DNA from: Streptomyces flaveolus
Lineage (GTDB): Bacteria > Actinomycetota > Actinomycetes > Streptomycetales > Streptomycetaceae
Assembly: GCF_000716535.1 (NCBI RefSeq)
Contig: NZ_JNWV01000008.1
Span: 1 to 64,000, forward strand
Direction: 5' to 3'
Length of the DNA: 64,000 bases
Positions 8,201 through 16,570 of the stretch are shown here, one piece after another. Under the pieces are notes generated by a model, which worked only from the letters and a program-made list of their open reading frames with translations, was not told where the DNA came from and searched no databases. Within the stretch, counting starts at the first letter, position 1. Every line of letters starts with the position of its first letter. The translations under genes were made by a program, and so were the position numbers.

Positions 8201-8878
8201 TCAGCACAGCGTCACCGCCAGGCGCGCGGTGGCGCTGGCGCCGACCAGCCGGGCCGCCGTGGGCCGCGGCACCGACAGCACGACCAGCGCACCGCTCTCG
8301 GCCGCGCCGACCGGTTCCGGTACCTCCGTCACCCGCGCACCGCGCGCCAGCACCCGGACGCCGGCCCCGGCCGAGGGGTCCTCCGCGGCGATCACGTCGA
8401 CGCGGTCACCGGAGTGGAGCAGGCGCACCGTGGCGGCGTCGGCGATCCGCACCGGGGCCGTCACCACCTCGACCGCCGGGTGCGGCCGTGCGGGTTCTGC
8501 CACCCGATGGCCGTGGGCCCGCTCCGCGCCGTGCGGTTCCGCCCCGGTCCGGGGTCCCGCGGCCACGAGCGCCGCCGCCGTCACCGCCAGCCCGGCCGCG
8601 ACGGCCCGCCCACGATGCTGTAGGAGCCGCTGCAGCCGGTATCGCCCGCCGCCCACCCGCACCGGATCGAACGAGGGCACCTCCCGGGTCGGCGGGGCCT
8701 CCGTACCCAGCGGACGCGGGGGCCGCAGCGGGGGCGGGAAGGAGGACCGAGCGGGAGAGAGCGAGGGCGGAGCCGGGGTGGAGGAGAACGAGGGTGAGGA
8801 CGGGGATGTCGGGAGCGGGAGCGAGGGCCAGGGTGAGGGCGAGGATGCGTACGAGGGTGAGGATGAGCGCGAGGGCAT
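8201..8878 (-). CDS. SAF-domain membrane-anchored protein (RcpC/CpaB-like)
   Basis: About 225 residues: a Ser/Pro-rich cytoplasmic N-terminus, one transmembrane segment (AVAAGLAVTAAALVAAG), then an extracytoplasmic SAF/RcpC-like domain with VTAPVRIADAATVRLLHSGDRVDV and ALVVLSVPRPTAARLVG. RcpC/CpaB proteins stabilise Flp pilus secretins, but no other pilus gene is nearby, so the role here is open. The start is uncertain: ATG 8878 is chosen, GTG 8887 is three codons upstream. The Ser/Pro region is purine/pyrimidine-skewed and low in complexity. Confidence 0.7.
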   Translation of the reverse strand: MPSRSSSPSYASSPSPWPSLPLPTSPSSPSFSSTPAPPSLSPARSSFPPPLRPPRPLGTEAPPTREVPSFDPVRVGGGRYRLQRLLQHRGRAVAAGLAVTAAALVAAGPRTGAEPHGAERAHGHRVAEPARPHPAVEVVTAPVRIADAATVRLLHSGDRVDVIAAEDPSAGAGVRVLARGARVTEVPEPVGAAESGALVVLSVPRPTAARLVGASATARLAVTLC

Positions 8879-9054
8879 GGGAGTCACCGCCTGCGACGAG
8901 GAGTTCGGCTTGCGCTGCCACGATGACGCCTCGCGCCGGATCCCGCCGGGGCCGGTGGACCACGGGCGGATTGTGGATAACCCGCCCACCCGAACGAGGA
9001 GTTCCGCGCCGCGGAACCGGGCCGCCGCCAAGCGCCCCCGCCCGGTCTCCCCGG

Positions 9055-9888
9055 CTACGGCAACTCGAACCCCGGGTCCATCCCGCCCAGCGCGTTCACG
9101 CACAGGCAGTCCCGCTCGCCGGTCTCCGGCAGGGCCGCCACCGCGTCGAAGAGCACGGCGCGCAGCCGGTCCACGTTGGCCGCGAAGACGCGCAGCACCT
9201 CCTCGTGCGAGACACCCTCACCGGTCTCGGCGCCCGCGTCGAGGTCGGTGACCAGGGTGAGCGAGGAGTAACACAGCTCCAGCTCCCGGGCGAGCGCGGC
9301 CTCGGGATGGCCGGTCATGCCCACCACCGACCAGCCCTGGGCCTGGTGCCACAGCGACTCGGCGCGCGTCGAGAAGCGCGGCCCCTCGACCACGACCAGC
9401 GTGCCGCCGTCCACCGGCTCCCAGTCCCGGCCGCGGGCGGCCTTCAGCGCGGCGGCACGCCCGGTGGGGCAGTAGGGGTCGGCCATGGACACGTGCACGA
9501 CGTTCGGCACGGTGCCGTCGGGCAGCGGCAGCCCGTCGAAGTACGTCTGTGCCCGGGACTTCGTACGGTCGACGAACTGGTCGGGTACGAGCAGGGTGCC
9601 CGGCCCGTACTCGGGACGCAGGCCGCCCACCGCGCACGGCCCGAGCACCTGCCGTACGCCGACCGAGCGCAGGGCCCACAGGTTGGCGCGGTAGTTGATG
9701 CGGTGCGGGGGCAGATGGTGGCCACGGCCGTGCCGGGGCAGGAAGGCGACCTTCCGGCCGGCGATCTCCCCGAGGAAGAGCGAGTCGCTGGGTGCCCCGT
9801 AGGGGGTGTCCACCTGGACCTCGGTGACGTCGTCAAGGAAGGAGTAGAAACCCGAACCGCCGATTACGCCGATCTCTGCTTTGGCCAT
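9055..9888 (-). CDS. mtnP: S-methyl-5'-thioadenosine phosphorylase family protein
   Basis: A 277-residue cytoplasmic purine-nucleoside phosphorylase of the MTAP/PNP-2 family. It splits methylthioadenosine (polyamine and SAM by-product) to adenine and 5-methylthioribose 1-phosphate. Seen are the N-terminal phosphate loop IGVIGGSGFYSF, the family block RHGRGHHLPPHRINYRANL, VVVEGPRFSTRAES, and the substrate-pocket GMTGHPEAALARE. In the last, GMTGHPEA rather than GMTNMPEA fits MTAP-like enzymes of uncertain purine preference. The start is ATG; three extra upstream codons are possible. Confidence 0.9.
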   Translation of the reverse strand: MAKAEIGVIGGSGFYSFLDDVTEVQVDTPYGAPSDSLFLGEIAGRKVAFLPRHGRGHHLPPHRINYRANLWALRSVGVRQVLGPCAVGGLRPEYGPGTLLVPDQFVDRTKSRAQTYFDGLPLPDGTVPNVVHVSMADPYCPTGRAAALKAARGRDWEPVDGGTLVVVEGPRFSTRAESLWHQAQGWSVVGMTGHPEAALARELELCYSSLTLVTDLDAGAETGEGVSHEEVLRVFAANVDRLRAVLFDAVAALPETGERDCLCVNALGGMDPGFELP

Positions 9889-9946
9889 GACCAGCACACT
9901 AGCGGGCCGCGATGACGCGGGGGAGCCGGTGCCGGGGAACGCCGAA

Positions 9947-9974
9947 GACCCTGCCGTCGCTCGACGGCAGGGTC
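9947..9974 (-). terminator. Perfect 13-bp palindrome after the Ruc-like gene
   Basis: gaccctgccgtcg and its exact complement are separated by two bases. It lies 14 bases beyond the stop codon of the gene at 9988-10284 and before the MTA phosphorylase gene, so it probably ends that transcript. Confidence 0.65.
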
Positions 9975-9987
9975 CGGATGAGAGGTG

Positions 9988-10284
9988 TCAGGCGGCGGAG
10001 CTGCTGGCGGAGCCGGAGCTCGAAGAGGACGAGGACGTCGAGGAGGACGCCTTCGTGTCGGACGACGAGCCCGCCGGCTTCGACGCCGGGGTGCTGCTCG
10101 ACGTGGAGCCGCGGGAGTCGTTGCGGTAGAAGCCCGAGCCCTTGAAGACGATGCCGACCGCGGAGAACACCTTCTTCAGGCGGCCGTTGCAGTTGGGGCA
10201 CTCGGTCAGGGCGTCGTCGGTGAACTTCTGCACCGCCTCAAGGCCCTCGCCGCACTCGGTGCACTGGTACTGGTAGGTCGGCAC
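9988..10284 (-). CDS. FmdB-family zinc-ribbon protein, Ruc-like redox chaperone
   Basis: A 98-residue protein: an FmdB zinc ribbon (residues 1-55) with two pairs CTEC and CPNC spaced for one Zn, then an unstructured Ser/Thr-rich tail (about 60-98). Mycobacterial Rv0991c (Ruc) has the same layout, is HrcA-repressed, and acts as an oxidation-activated holdase. Here a CIRCE element sits directly against the ribosome site (AGGAGG, GTG start), giving independent support. A start within CIRCE (ATG 10311) is rejected because it would put the operator in the coding region. The chaperone role is inferred from the mycobacterial protein. Confidence 0.85.
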   Translation of the reverse strand: MPTYQYQCTECGEGLEAVQKFTDDALTECPNCNGRLKKVFSAVGIVFKGSGFYRNDSRGSTSSSTPASKPAGSSSDTKASSSTSSSSSSSGSASSSAA

Positions 10285-10294
10285 TGTCTTCCTC

Positions 10295-10321
10295 CTGGCA
10301 CTCTCACTCAATGAGTGCTAA
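10295..10321 (-). promoter_or_regulatory. CIRCE element (HrcA operator)
   Basis: On the minus strand: TTAGCACTC, nine bases, GAGTGCCAG. The first arm matches the CIRCE consensus 9/9, the second 7/9, with the canonical 9-base spacer. The element abuts the Shine-Dalgarno of the FmdB/Ruc-like gene, the usual place for CIRCE. HrcA repression with heat-shock induction is expected. Confidence 0.9.
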
Positions 10322-10351
10322 CGACGGTCCATAGTGACGTATTCCCGGGGA

Positions 10352-11647
10352 TCAGTCCACCGCGACGGGCACGCGGTGACCGACGCCACGCGCGACCGTG
10401 CGGTTCCCGAGCCGCGCGGCCAGCCGTGACCGGAGGGTCACCAGGGTCGCCAGCGCGAGCACGGTGCCGACCATCGGCACCAGGAACCCGGCGCCGTCCC
10501 ACAGCCGGTCCTCGAGCTGCCCCGCGACCGTGACGGCGGCGGCCTGGCCGAGCGCGACGGCGCCGGTCAGCCAGGTGAAGGCCTCGGTCCGGGCACCGGC
10601 CGGGACCAGGCCTTCGACCAGCGTGTAGCCGGTGATCAGCGCCGGGGCGATGCACATGCCGACCAGCAGGCCGAGCGCGGCGAGCAGCAGCACCGAGTGC
10701 GCCGTCCACAGGGCGGACGCCGCCACCGCGAGCGCCGTGTAACCGATCACGAGGCGCTTCTGCGGAGCCGCCTTCCAGGCGACCGCGCCGCAGACGATGC
10801 CGGACAGCATGTTGCCGGCGGCGAAGACGCCGTACAGGACGCCGTTCAGGCCGGGCTCGCCGATCGACTCGGAGAAGGCCGCGAGCGACACCTGCATGCC
10901 GCCGAAGACCGAACCGATGCCGAGGAAGGTGACGACCAGCACGCGCACGCCCGGGATGCGCAGGGCGGAGGCGTGCTTCACGCGCGCGTGCCCGCTCTCC
11001 CGGGACACCGCCGGCTGCGTGCTCTTGCGCGCGGCGAAGAGCAGACCGCCGACGAGGGTCAGCCCGGCCTCCGTGACCAGGCCCGCGGCCGGTGTCACGG
11101 CCGTGCACAGCGCGGTCGCCAGCAGGGGGCCGACGACGAAGGTCAGCTCGTCCGTGACCGACTCGAACGCCGCCGCCGTGGTCATCAGGGGCGAGCCCTG
11201 GAGCTTCACACCCCAGCGCGCCCGCACCATCGGGCCGACCTGCGGTACGGAGGCGCCGGTCGGGACGGCGGCCAGGAACAGCACCCACAGGGGCGCGTGC
11301 GCCAGCGCGAGCGCCGTCAGGGTGAGGCCGGAGAGCGTGTGCACCAGGACGCCGGGGATCAGTACGGCCCGCTGGCCGTAGCGGTCGGCGAGGCGGCCGC
11401 TGTACGGCGCGAACAGCGCCATGGAGACGCCGGTGGCCGCCGCGGTGGCGCCCGCGGCGCCGTACGAGCCGGTGGTGTGCTGGACGAGCAGCACGATCGA
11501 GAGGGTGAGCATCGCGAACGGCTGGCGCGCGGCGAAGCCGGGGAGCAGGAACGTCCAGGCGCCGCGGGTGCGCAGCAGCTGTCCGTATCCGGGGCGGGAC
11601 GACGTCGACGGGTTCTCCGCCGGCTCGGTGGTGACCGTGGACTCCAC
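10352..11647 (-). CDS. Major facilitator superfamily transporter
   Basis: A 431-residue, 12-helix inner-membrane transporter. The MFS motif-A region between helices 2 and 3 reads SGRLADRYGQRAV, as in drug and metabolite exporters. Hydrophobic segments are regular and the length is normal. The start is GTG with AAAGG upstream. Neighbours give no substrate: the Ruc-like gene is downstream and a cation antiporter is upstream on the same strand, 244 bases away. Substrate unknown; efflux is the usual role of this group. Confidence 0.85.
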   Translation of the reverse strand: MESTVTTEPAENPSTSSRPGYGQLLRTRGAWTFLLPGFAARQPFAMLTLSIVLLVQHTTGSYGAAGATAAATGVSMALFAPYSGRLADRYGQRAVLIPGVLVHTLSGLTLTALALAHAPLWVLFLAAVPTGASVPQVGPMVRARWGVKLQGSPLMTTAAAFESVTDELTFVVGPLLATALCTAVTPAAGLVTEAGLTLVGGLLFAARKSTQPAVSRESGHARVKHASALRIPGVRVLVVTFLGIGSVFGGMQVSLAAFSESIGEPGLNGVLYGVFAAGNMLSGIVCGAVAWKAAPQKRLVIGYTALAVAASALWTAHSVLLLAALGLLVGMCIAPALITGYTLVEGLVPAGARTEAFTWLTGAVALGQAAAVTVAGQLEDRLWDGAGFLVPMVGTVLALATLVTLRSRLAARLGNRTVARGVGHRVPVAVD

Positions 11648-11891
11648 GGCCCGTGCCTTTCTTCCGCCTGGTAGCGCGCCCGTGCGGGGGCGCCGAGAGC
11701 TGTCCTCTTGCGCGGAACTGCGGTAGATACCGGTGCCTCCGCGGAGGGTGTTCCGGCCGCCATACGGTCGCGCCAGCTCTGCATCAGGCAGAGTTGGTTC
11801 GATCAGGGTGCCTTCATACTACAGGGATCATGGCTTGTGCCCCTGTGAAAGTGAGCATCGTCGCAGACCGCGCCTGTGATTGCGGCAGGGC

Positions 11892-13421
11892 TCACGTGCG
11901 GTCGCCGTCCATGCCGAGCCAGCCCGCCAGCTTGCCGCCGTGGGCGACCGCGCGCAGCCGCCGTTCCGCCGCGTCGCGGACCGGGTCGGTGGCGACGACC
12001 AGCAGCTCGTCGCCGCGCCGCAGCACGGTCGAGGGCAGCGGTACGAACGATTTCTCCTCGCGCACGACGAGGGTGACGGCCGCGCCGGGCGGCAGCCGCA
12101 GCTCGCTGACCTCCACGCCGTGCATCCGTGAGCCCTCGGGGACGGTGACGGACAGCAGGTGGCCCTGGAGCCGCTCCAGGGGCGCCGACTCGATGCCGAG
12201 GTCGGCGGCCTCGCCCTTCTCGCCCAGCCGGAGCGTGCGGGCCAGCCAGGGCAGCGTCGGCCCCTGGACCAGGGTGTAGACGACGACCAGGACGAAGACG
12301 ATGTTGAAGATGCGGCGGCTGCCGGCGACGCCGTTCACCATGGGGATGGTCGCCAGGATGATGGGCACGGCGCCGCGCAGCCCGGCCCACGACATCAGGA
12401 TGCGCTCCGGCCGCGGCACCCGGAACGGCGCCAGGCTCGCCACCACGCTCAGCGGGCGGGCCACCATGGTCAGCACCAGCCCGATGACCAGCGCGGGCAC
12501 GATGTCGTCGCCCAGTTCGTGCGGGGTGACCAGCAGGCCGAGCACGACGAACATGCCGATCTGGGCGATCCAGCCGAGCCCCTCGGCGAAGCCCCGGGTG
12601 GCGGGCCAGTGGGGGAGCCTGGCGTTGCCGAGGATCATCGAGGCCAGGTAGACGGCGAGGAAGCCGCTGCCGTGCGCCAGGGCGCCCGCGGCGTACGCCG
12701 TGACGGCGATGGCCATCACGGCGATCGGGTAGAGGCCGGAGGCGGGCAGCGCGACGTGCCGGAGCCCCCAGGAGCCGAACCAGCCCACCGCGAGACCCAT
12801 GGCCGCGCCGATGGCCAGCTCCAGGGCTATCTCGCCGAGCAGCAGGTACCAGTGCTCGACCGGGCCGGCGGTGGAGAAGGCGACGACCAGGATGACCACC
12901 GGGGCGTCGTTGAAGCCGGACTCGGCCTCCAGCGTGCCCGTCACGCGCGCGGGAAGGGGAATTTTCCGCAGGACCGAGAAGACCGCCGCCGCGTCCGTCG
13001 ACGACACCACCGCCCCGATGATGAGCGCCTGCCGCCACTCCAGCCCGACCAGGTAGTGCGCGCCCGCGGCGGTGACGCCCACGCTGATCGCGACTCCCGC
13101 CGTCGCCAGGACGGAGGCGGCCGGCAGGACCGGCCGGACCTCCTTCCACTTCGTGCCCAGACCGCCCTCGGCGAGGATCACGACCAGGGCCGCGTACCCC
13201 ATGACCTGGGTCAGCGCGGCGCTGTTGAACTGGATGTCGCCGATGCCGTCCTGGCCCATGAGGACGCCGATCCCCAGGTACACGAGCAGGCTGGGGAGCC
13301 CGCTGCGGGAGGAGACCCGGACGGCCGCGACGGCGACGAGCAGGACGACGGAGCAGACGAGCAGGAGCTGGTTGAGGTGGTGAACAGTCAGGGGGCGTTC
13401 CTCCTCCGAGATCTGGCCCAC
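11892..13421 (-). CDS. Potassium/proton antiporter, CPA1 (NhaP2/CvrA) type
   Basis: A 509-residue membrane antiporter: about twelve transmembrane helices (residues 15-390), including FNDAPVVILVVAF with the conserved Asn-Asp pair for ion binding, then a cytoplasmic TrkA-C (RCK_C) domain (about 410-490, LSVTVPEGSRMHGVEV ... RRGDELLVVATD). This layout is typical of NhaP2/CvrA K+/H+ antiporters used in pH and volume control. GTG 13421 with GGAG upstream is chosen. A strong GGAGGAGG further in precedes only a CTG. It is divergent from the acylase gene. Confidence 0.88.
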   Translation of the reverse strand: MGQISEEERPLTVHHLNQLLLVCSVVLLVAVAAVRVSSRSGLPSLLVYLGIGVLMGQDGIGDIQFNSAALTQVMGYAALVVILAEGGLGTKWKEVRPVLPAASVLATAGVAISVGVTAAGAHYLVGLEWRQALIIGAVVSSTDAAAVFSVLRKIPLPARVTGTLEAESGFNDAPVVILVVAFSTAGPVEHWYLLLGEIALELAIGAAMGLAVGWFGSWGLRHVALPASGLYPIAVMAIAVTAYAAGALAHGSGFLAVYLASMILGNARLPHWPATRGFAEGLGWIAQIGMFVVLGLLVTPHELGDDIVPALVIGLVLTMVARPLSVVASLAPFRVPRPERILMSWAGLRGAVPIILATIPMVNGVAGSRRIFNIVFVLVVVYTLVQGPTLPWLARTLRLGEKGEAADLGIESAPLERLQGHLLSVTVPEGSRMHGVEVSELRLPPGAAVTLVVREEKSFVPLPSTVLRRGDELLVVATDPVRDAAERRLRAVAHGGKLAGWLGMDGDRT

Positions 13422-13453
13422 GGATCTCCGGTTACTTCGTTACCTTACCTAAC

Positions 13454-13472
13454 TCTTGACGATTTCTTGACG
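13454..13472. promoter_or_regulatory. 11-bp-spaced direct repeat tcttgacg in a divergent promoter region
   Basis: tcttgacg at 13454-13461 recurs exactly at 13465-13472 in a locally AT-rich patch between the antiporter and acylase genes. One-turn spacing suggests a dimeric regulator; each copy also contains a -35-like TTGACG. Confidence 0.35.
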
Positions 13473-13617
13473 TTCGGCGAGGCAAGATCGAACGCTCGTG
13501 CGCGCTGGTTCCCGACTCCGCGTCAAGCGGGACAGGGCCCTGCGCCTATGGTTGCTCCAGCGCTCATTCAAAGTCACAGCCCGACCTGCCGCTCGCGTTA
13601 GGACAGCAAGGACAGCG

Positions 13618-16503
13618 ATGCCCCCCAACACCACCGCCACCACGGGTGACACCGCCGCAACCGGTGCCACGTCCGTCAAGTCCGGCAGGAAGAAGGGGCG
13701 CAAAGCCCGACTCCTCGTGCTGGTGCTGGTCCTGGCCATCATCGGAGGCATCGCCTACGGGGCGTACTGGTCGATCAGCACCGTCCGCGCCTCCTTCCCG
13801 CAGACCACCGGTTCGATCAAGCTCGACGGCCTGTCCGGGCCGGTCGACGTCAAGCGGGACGGCTACGGCATTCCGCAGATCTACGCCTCCTCGGACGAGG
13901 ACCTGTTCATGGCGCAGGGTTACGTCCAGGCGCAGGACCGGTTCTACGAGATGGACGTGCGCCGGCACATGACCTCCGGGCGCCTGTCGGAGATGTTCGG
14001 CAAGAGCCAGGTCAAGAACGACGAGTTCCTGCGCACCCTCGGCTGGGACCGGATCGCGCAGCAGGAGTACGACACCAAGCTGTCGGCCGCCGGCAAGAAG
14101 TACCTCCAGGCCTACGCCAAGGGGGTCAACGCCTACCTCCAGGGCAAGGACGGCAAGGACATCTCCCTGGAGTACGCGGCCCTGGGCTTCACCAACGACT
14201 ACAAGCCCGAGAAGTGGACCCCGGTCGACTCCGTCTCGTGGCTGAAGGCGATGGCATGGGACCTGCGCGGCAACATGCAGGACGAGATCGACCGCGCCCT
14301 CATGACCAGCCGCCTCGGCCCGCAGCAGATCCAGGACCTGTACCCGGCGTACCCCTACGGCCGCAACAAGCCGATCGTCCAGGAGGGCCAGTACGACGAG
14401 CTGACCGAGGCCTTCCGGCAGAGCGGCGCGACAGGCTCCACCACGGGCACGACCGGCACCACGGGCACGACCGGCACCACCGGTACGACCGGCGGCGCCA
14501 CGGGCACGACGGGCACCCAGGGCACGACCGGCGGCGCCACGGGCTCTTCTCAGGGCACCACGGGCACGACCGGCTCCTCCACCTCGGCCGGGACCGGTTC
14601 GGGGCTCACGAGCCAGCTGGACGGCCTCTACAGCGTCCTGGACGATCTGCCCACGGCCGTCGGCGTGAACGGCCAGGGCATCGGCTCCAACTCCTGGGTG
14701 GTGGCCGGGAAGTACACCATCACCGGCAAGCCGCTGCTCGCCAACGACCCGCACCTGTCGGCGTCCCTGCCGTCCGTCTGGTACCAGATGGGCCTGCACT
14801 GCCGGACCGTCTCCAGCAAGTGCCAGTACGACGTCACCGGCTACACGTTCGCCGGCATGCCCGGTGTGATCATCGGCCACAACGGGAAGATCGCCTGGGG
14901 CCTGACCAACTCCGGGGTCGACGTCACCGACCTCTACCTGGAGAAGGTGAGCGCGAACGGCTATCTGTACGACGGCAAGGTCCGGCCGTTCAAGACCCGC
15001 GAGGAGACCATCAAGGTCGCCGGGGGCGCCGCCAAGACGATCGTCGTCCGGCAGACCCAGGACGGGATGCCGCTGCTGTCCGACCGTGACGACGAACTCG
15101 TCCAGGTCGGCAAGAAGGCCACCGTGAACTCCGCCGCCCCCGACCGCGGCGACGGCTACGGCATCGCCCTGCGGTGGACCGCGCTCGACCCGGGCACGAC
15201 CATGGACGCCGTGTTCGCCCTCGACAAGGCCGGCGACTGGAGCGACTTCCGCGCGGCGGCGGCCCTGTTCGACGTGCCCTCGCAGAACCTGATCTACGCC
15301 AGCACGGACAACCACATCGGCTACACGCTGCCGGGCAAGATCCCCACCCGCTCCGCCAAGGACTCCGGCGCCGTCCCGGTGCCGGGCTGGGACTCGAAGT
15401 ACCGCTGGAAGGGCTTCATCAAGCAGGACGAACTGCCCTACGAGTACGACCCGGAGCGCGGCTACATCGTCACCGCCAACCAGGCCGTGGTCGACCCGGA
15501 CAAGTACCCGTACACCCTCACCACCGACTGGGGCTACGGCACCCGCAGCCAGCGCATCACCGACCTGATCGAGTCCAAGATCAAGGACGGCGGCAAGGTC
15601 TCCACCGACGACATGCGGCAGATGCAGCTCGACAACAGCAGCGAGATCGCCAAGCTCCTGGTGCCCAAGCTGCTGAAGATCAACCTGGACGACCCGGACG
15701 TCCGCCAGGCGCAGAAGCTGCTGGAGGGCTGGGACTACACCCAGGACGCCGACTCCGCGGCGGCCGCGTACTTCAACGCCGTCTGGCGCAACATCCTCAA
15801 GCTCGCCTTCGGCAACAAGCTCCCCAAGGAGCTGCGCGTCAAGGGACAGTGCCTGTGGGTCGACAAGATCGACAGCACCGGCCCGGTGGACGACGACACC
15901 AAGGTGCGCGAGTGCGGCCAGCGCGACGCTGACCAGGCGCAGCCCGACGGCGGCGACCGCTGGTTCGAGGTGGTGCGCACCCTGATGGACAAGCCGGACA
16001 GCGACTGGTGGAAGACGCCCAAGTCGGGCACCCGCCCCGGCGCCGAGAACCGTGACCAGCTCTTCGCCCGCGCCATGATCGACGCCCGCTGGGAGCTGAC
16101 CGCCAAGCTCGGCAAGGACATCGACACCTGGAGCTGGGGCCGTCTGCACCGGCTGTTCCTGAAGAACCAGACCCTCGGCACCGAGGGCCCCAAGGCCCTG
16201 CAGTACCTGCTCAACCGCGGCCCCTGGAAGCTCAGCGGCGGCGAGTCGACGGTGAACGCGACCGGCTGGAACGCCGCCGGCGGCTACAACGTGGTCTGGG
16301 TGCCGTCCATGCGGATGGTCGTCAACCTCGCCGACCTCGACAAGTCCAAGTGGATCAACCTGAGCGGCGCCTCCGGGCACGCCTTCAACGCGCACTACAC
16401 GGACCAGACGGGCAAGTGGGCCAAGGGCGAGCTGCTGCCCTGGTCGTTCTCGGGCAAGGCGGTGGACAAGAGCACGAGCGACACCCTCGTCCTCAAGCCC
16501 TGA
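13618..16503 (+). CDS. Penicillin acylase family Ntn-hydrolase, membrane-anchored
   Basis: A 961-residue member of the penicillin G/V and acyl-homoserine-lactone acylase family. After a basic N-terminus and one membrane helix (about 31-52) comes the alpha-chain region (GPVDVKRDGYGIPQIYA), a spacer, and the beta chain starting at Ser357 in GIGSNSWVV, the expected autocatalytic site and nucleophile. The catalytic Asn region is near AMIDARWELTAKLG and WNAAGGYN. The spacer carries a Gly-Thr-Thr repeat (about 272-330), unusual for the family. The ATG has AAGGA upstream; the longer frame from 13498 has no ribosome site. It probably cleaves an amide outside the membrane; substrate unknown. Confidence 0.88.
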   Translation: MPPNTTATTGDTAATGATSVKSGRKKGRKARLLVLVLVLAIIGGIAYGAYWSISTVRASFPQTTGSIKLDGLSGPVDVKRDGYGIPQIYASSDEDLFMAQGYVQAQDRFYEMDVRRHMTSGRLSEMFGKSQVKNDEFLRTLGWDRIAQQEYDTKLSAAGKKYLQAYAKGVNAYLQGKDGKDISLEYAALGFTNDYKPEKWTPVDSVSWLKAMAWDLRGNMQDEIDRALMTSRLGPQQIQDLYPAYPYGRNKPIVQEGQYDELTEAFRQSGATGSTTGTTGTTGTTGTTGTTGGATGTTGTQGTTGGATGSSQGTTGTTGSSTSAGTGSGLTSQLDGLYSVLDDLPTAVGVNGQGIGSNSWVVAGKYTITGKPLLANDPHLSASLPSVWYQMGLHCRTVSSKCQYDVTGYTFAGMPGVIIGHNGKIAWGLTNSGVDVTDLYLEKVSANGYLYDGKVRPFKTREETIKVAGGAAKTIVVRQTQDGMPLLSDRDDELVQVGKKATVNSAAPDRGDGYGIALRWTALDPGTTMDAVFALDKAGDWSDFRAAAALFDVPSQNLIYASTDNHIGYTLPGKIPTRSAKDSGAVPVPGWDSKYRWKGFIKQDELPYEYDPERGYIVTANQAVVDPDKYPYTLTTDWGYGTRSQRITDLIESKIKDGGKVSTDDMRQMQLDNSSEIAKLLVPKLLKINLDDPDVRQAQKLLEGWDYTQDADSAAAAYFNAVWRNILKLAFGNKLPKELRVKGQCLWVDKIDSTGPVDDDTKVRECGQRDADQAQPDGGDRWFEVVRTLMDKPDSDWWKTPKSGTRPGAENRDQLFARAMIDARWELTAKLGKDIDTWSWGRLHRLFLKNQTLGTEGPKALQYLLNRGPWKLSGGESTVNATGWNAAGGYNVVWVPSMRMVVNLADLDKSKWINLSGASGHAFNAHYTDQTGKWAKGELLPWSFSGKAVDKSTSDTLVLKP
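14430..14595 (+). repeat. Gly-Thr-Thr coding minisatellite inside the acylase spacer
   Basis: About a dozen imperfect 9-base units (ggcacgacc / ggcaccacg) encode a GTT-rich run of about 55 residues, with a few Ala, Gln and Ser variants. It lies entirely before the predicted autocleavage site at Ser357, so it would be in the removed or flexible spacer. Confidence 0.85.
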
Positions 16504-16520
16504 CCGCCGGTACAGAGCAC

Positions 16521-16558
16521 CGGAACGGCCCTCCACGCGCGCGTGGAGGGCCGTTCCG
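16521..16558. terminator. Bidirectional terminator, perfect palindrome
   Basis: An exact 18-base arm (cggaacggccctccacgc) and its complement are separated by two bases, between the convergent acylase and 5-FTHF cyclo-ligase genes. It ends 12 bases before the second stop codon, so it can serve both strands. Confidence 0.85.
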
Positions 16559-16570
16559 CGTCGAGGGGGG

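Noticed and set aside
5982..8207. A long frame joining mscL-region sequence to the LtrA protein
   Set aside because: MscL is clearly coded in a different frame; LtrA similarity begins only after 7217.
8972..8980. A DnaA-box match (TTATCCACA on the minus strand)
   Set aside because: Single copy within a small gggcgg/ccgccc hairpin after the MTA phosphorylase gene; no cluster, no dnaA or dnaN nearby, so it is not an origin.
13498..13617. Extension of the acylase to the upstream GTG
   Set aside because: It adds 40 residues of basic, low-complexity sequence without ribosome site, while ATG 13618 has AAGGA and leads into the membrane anchor.
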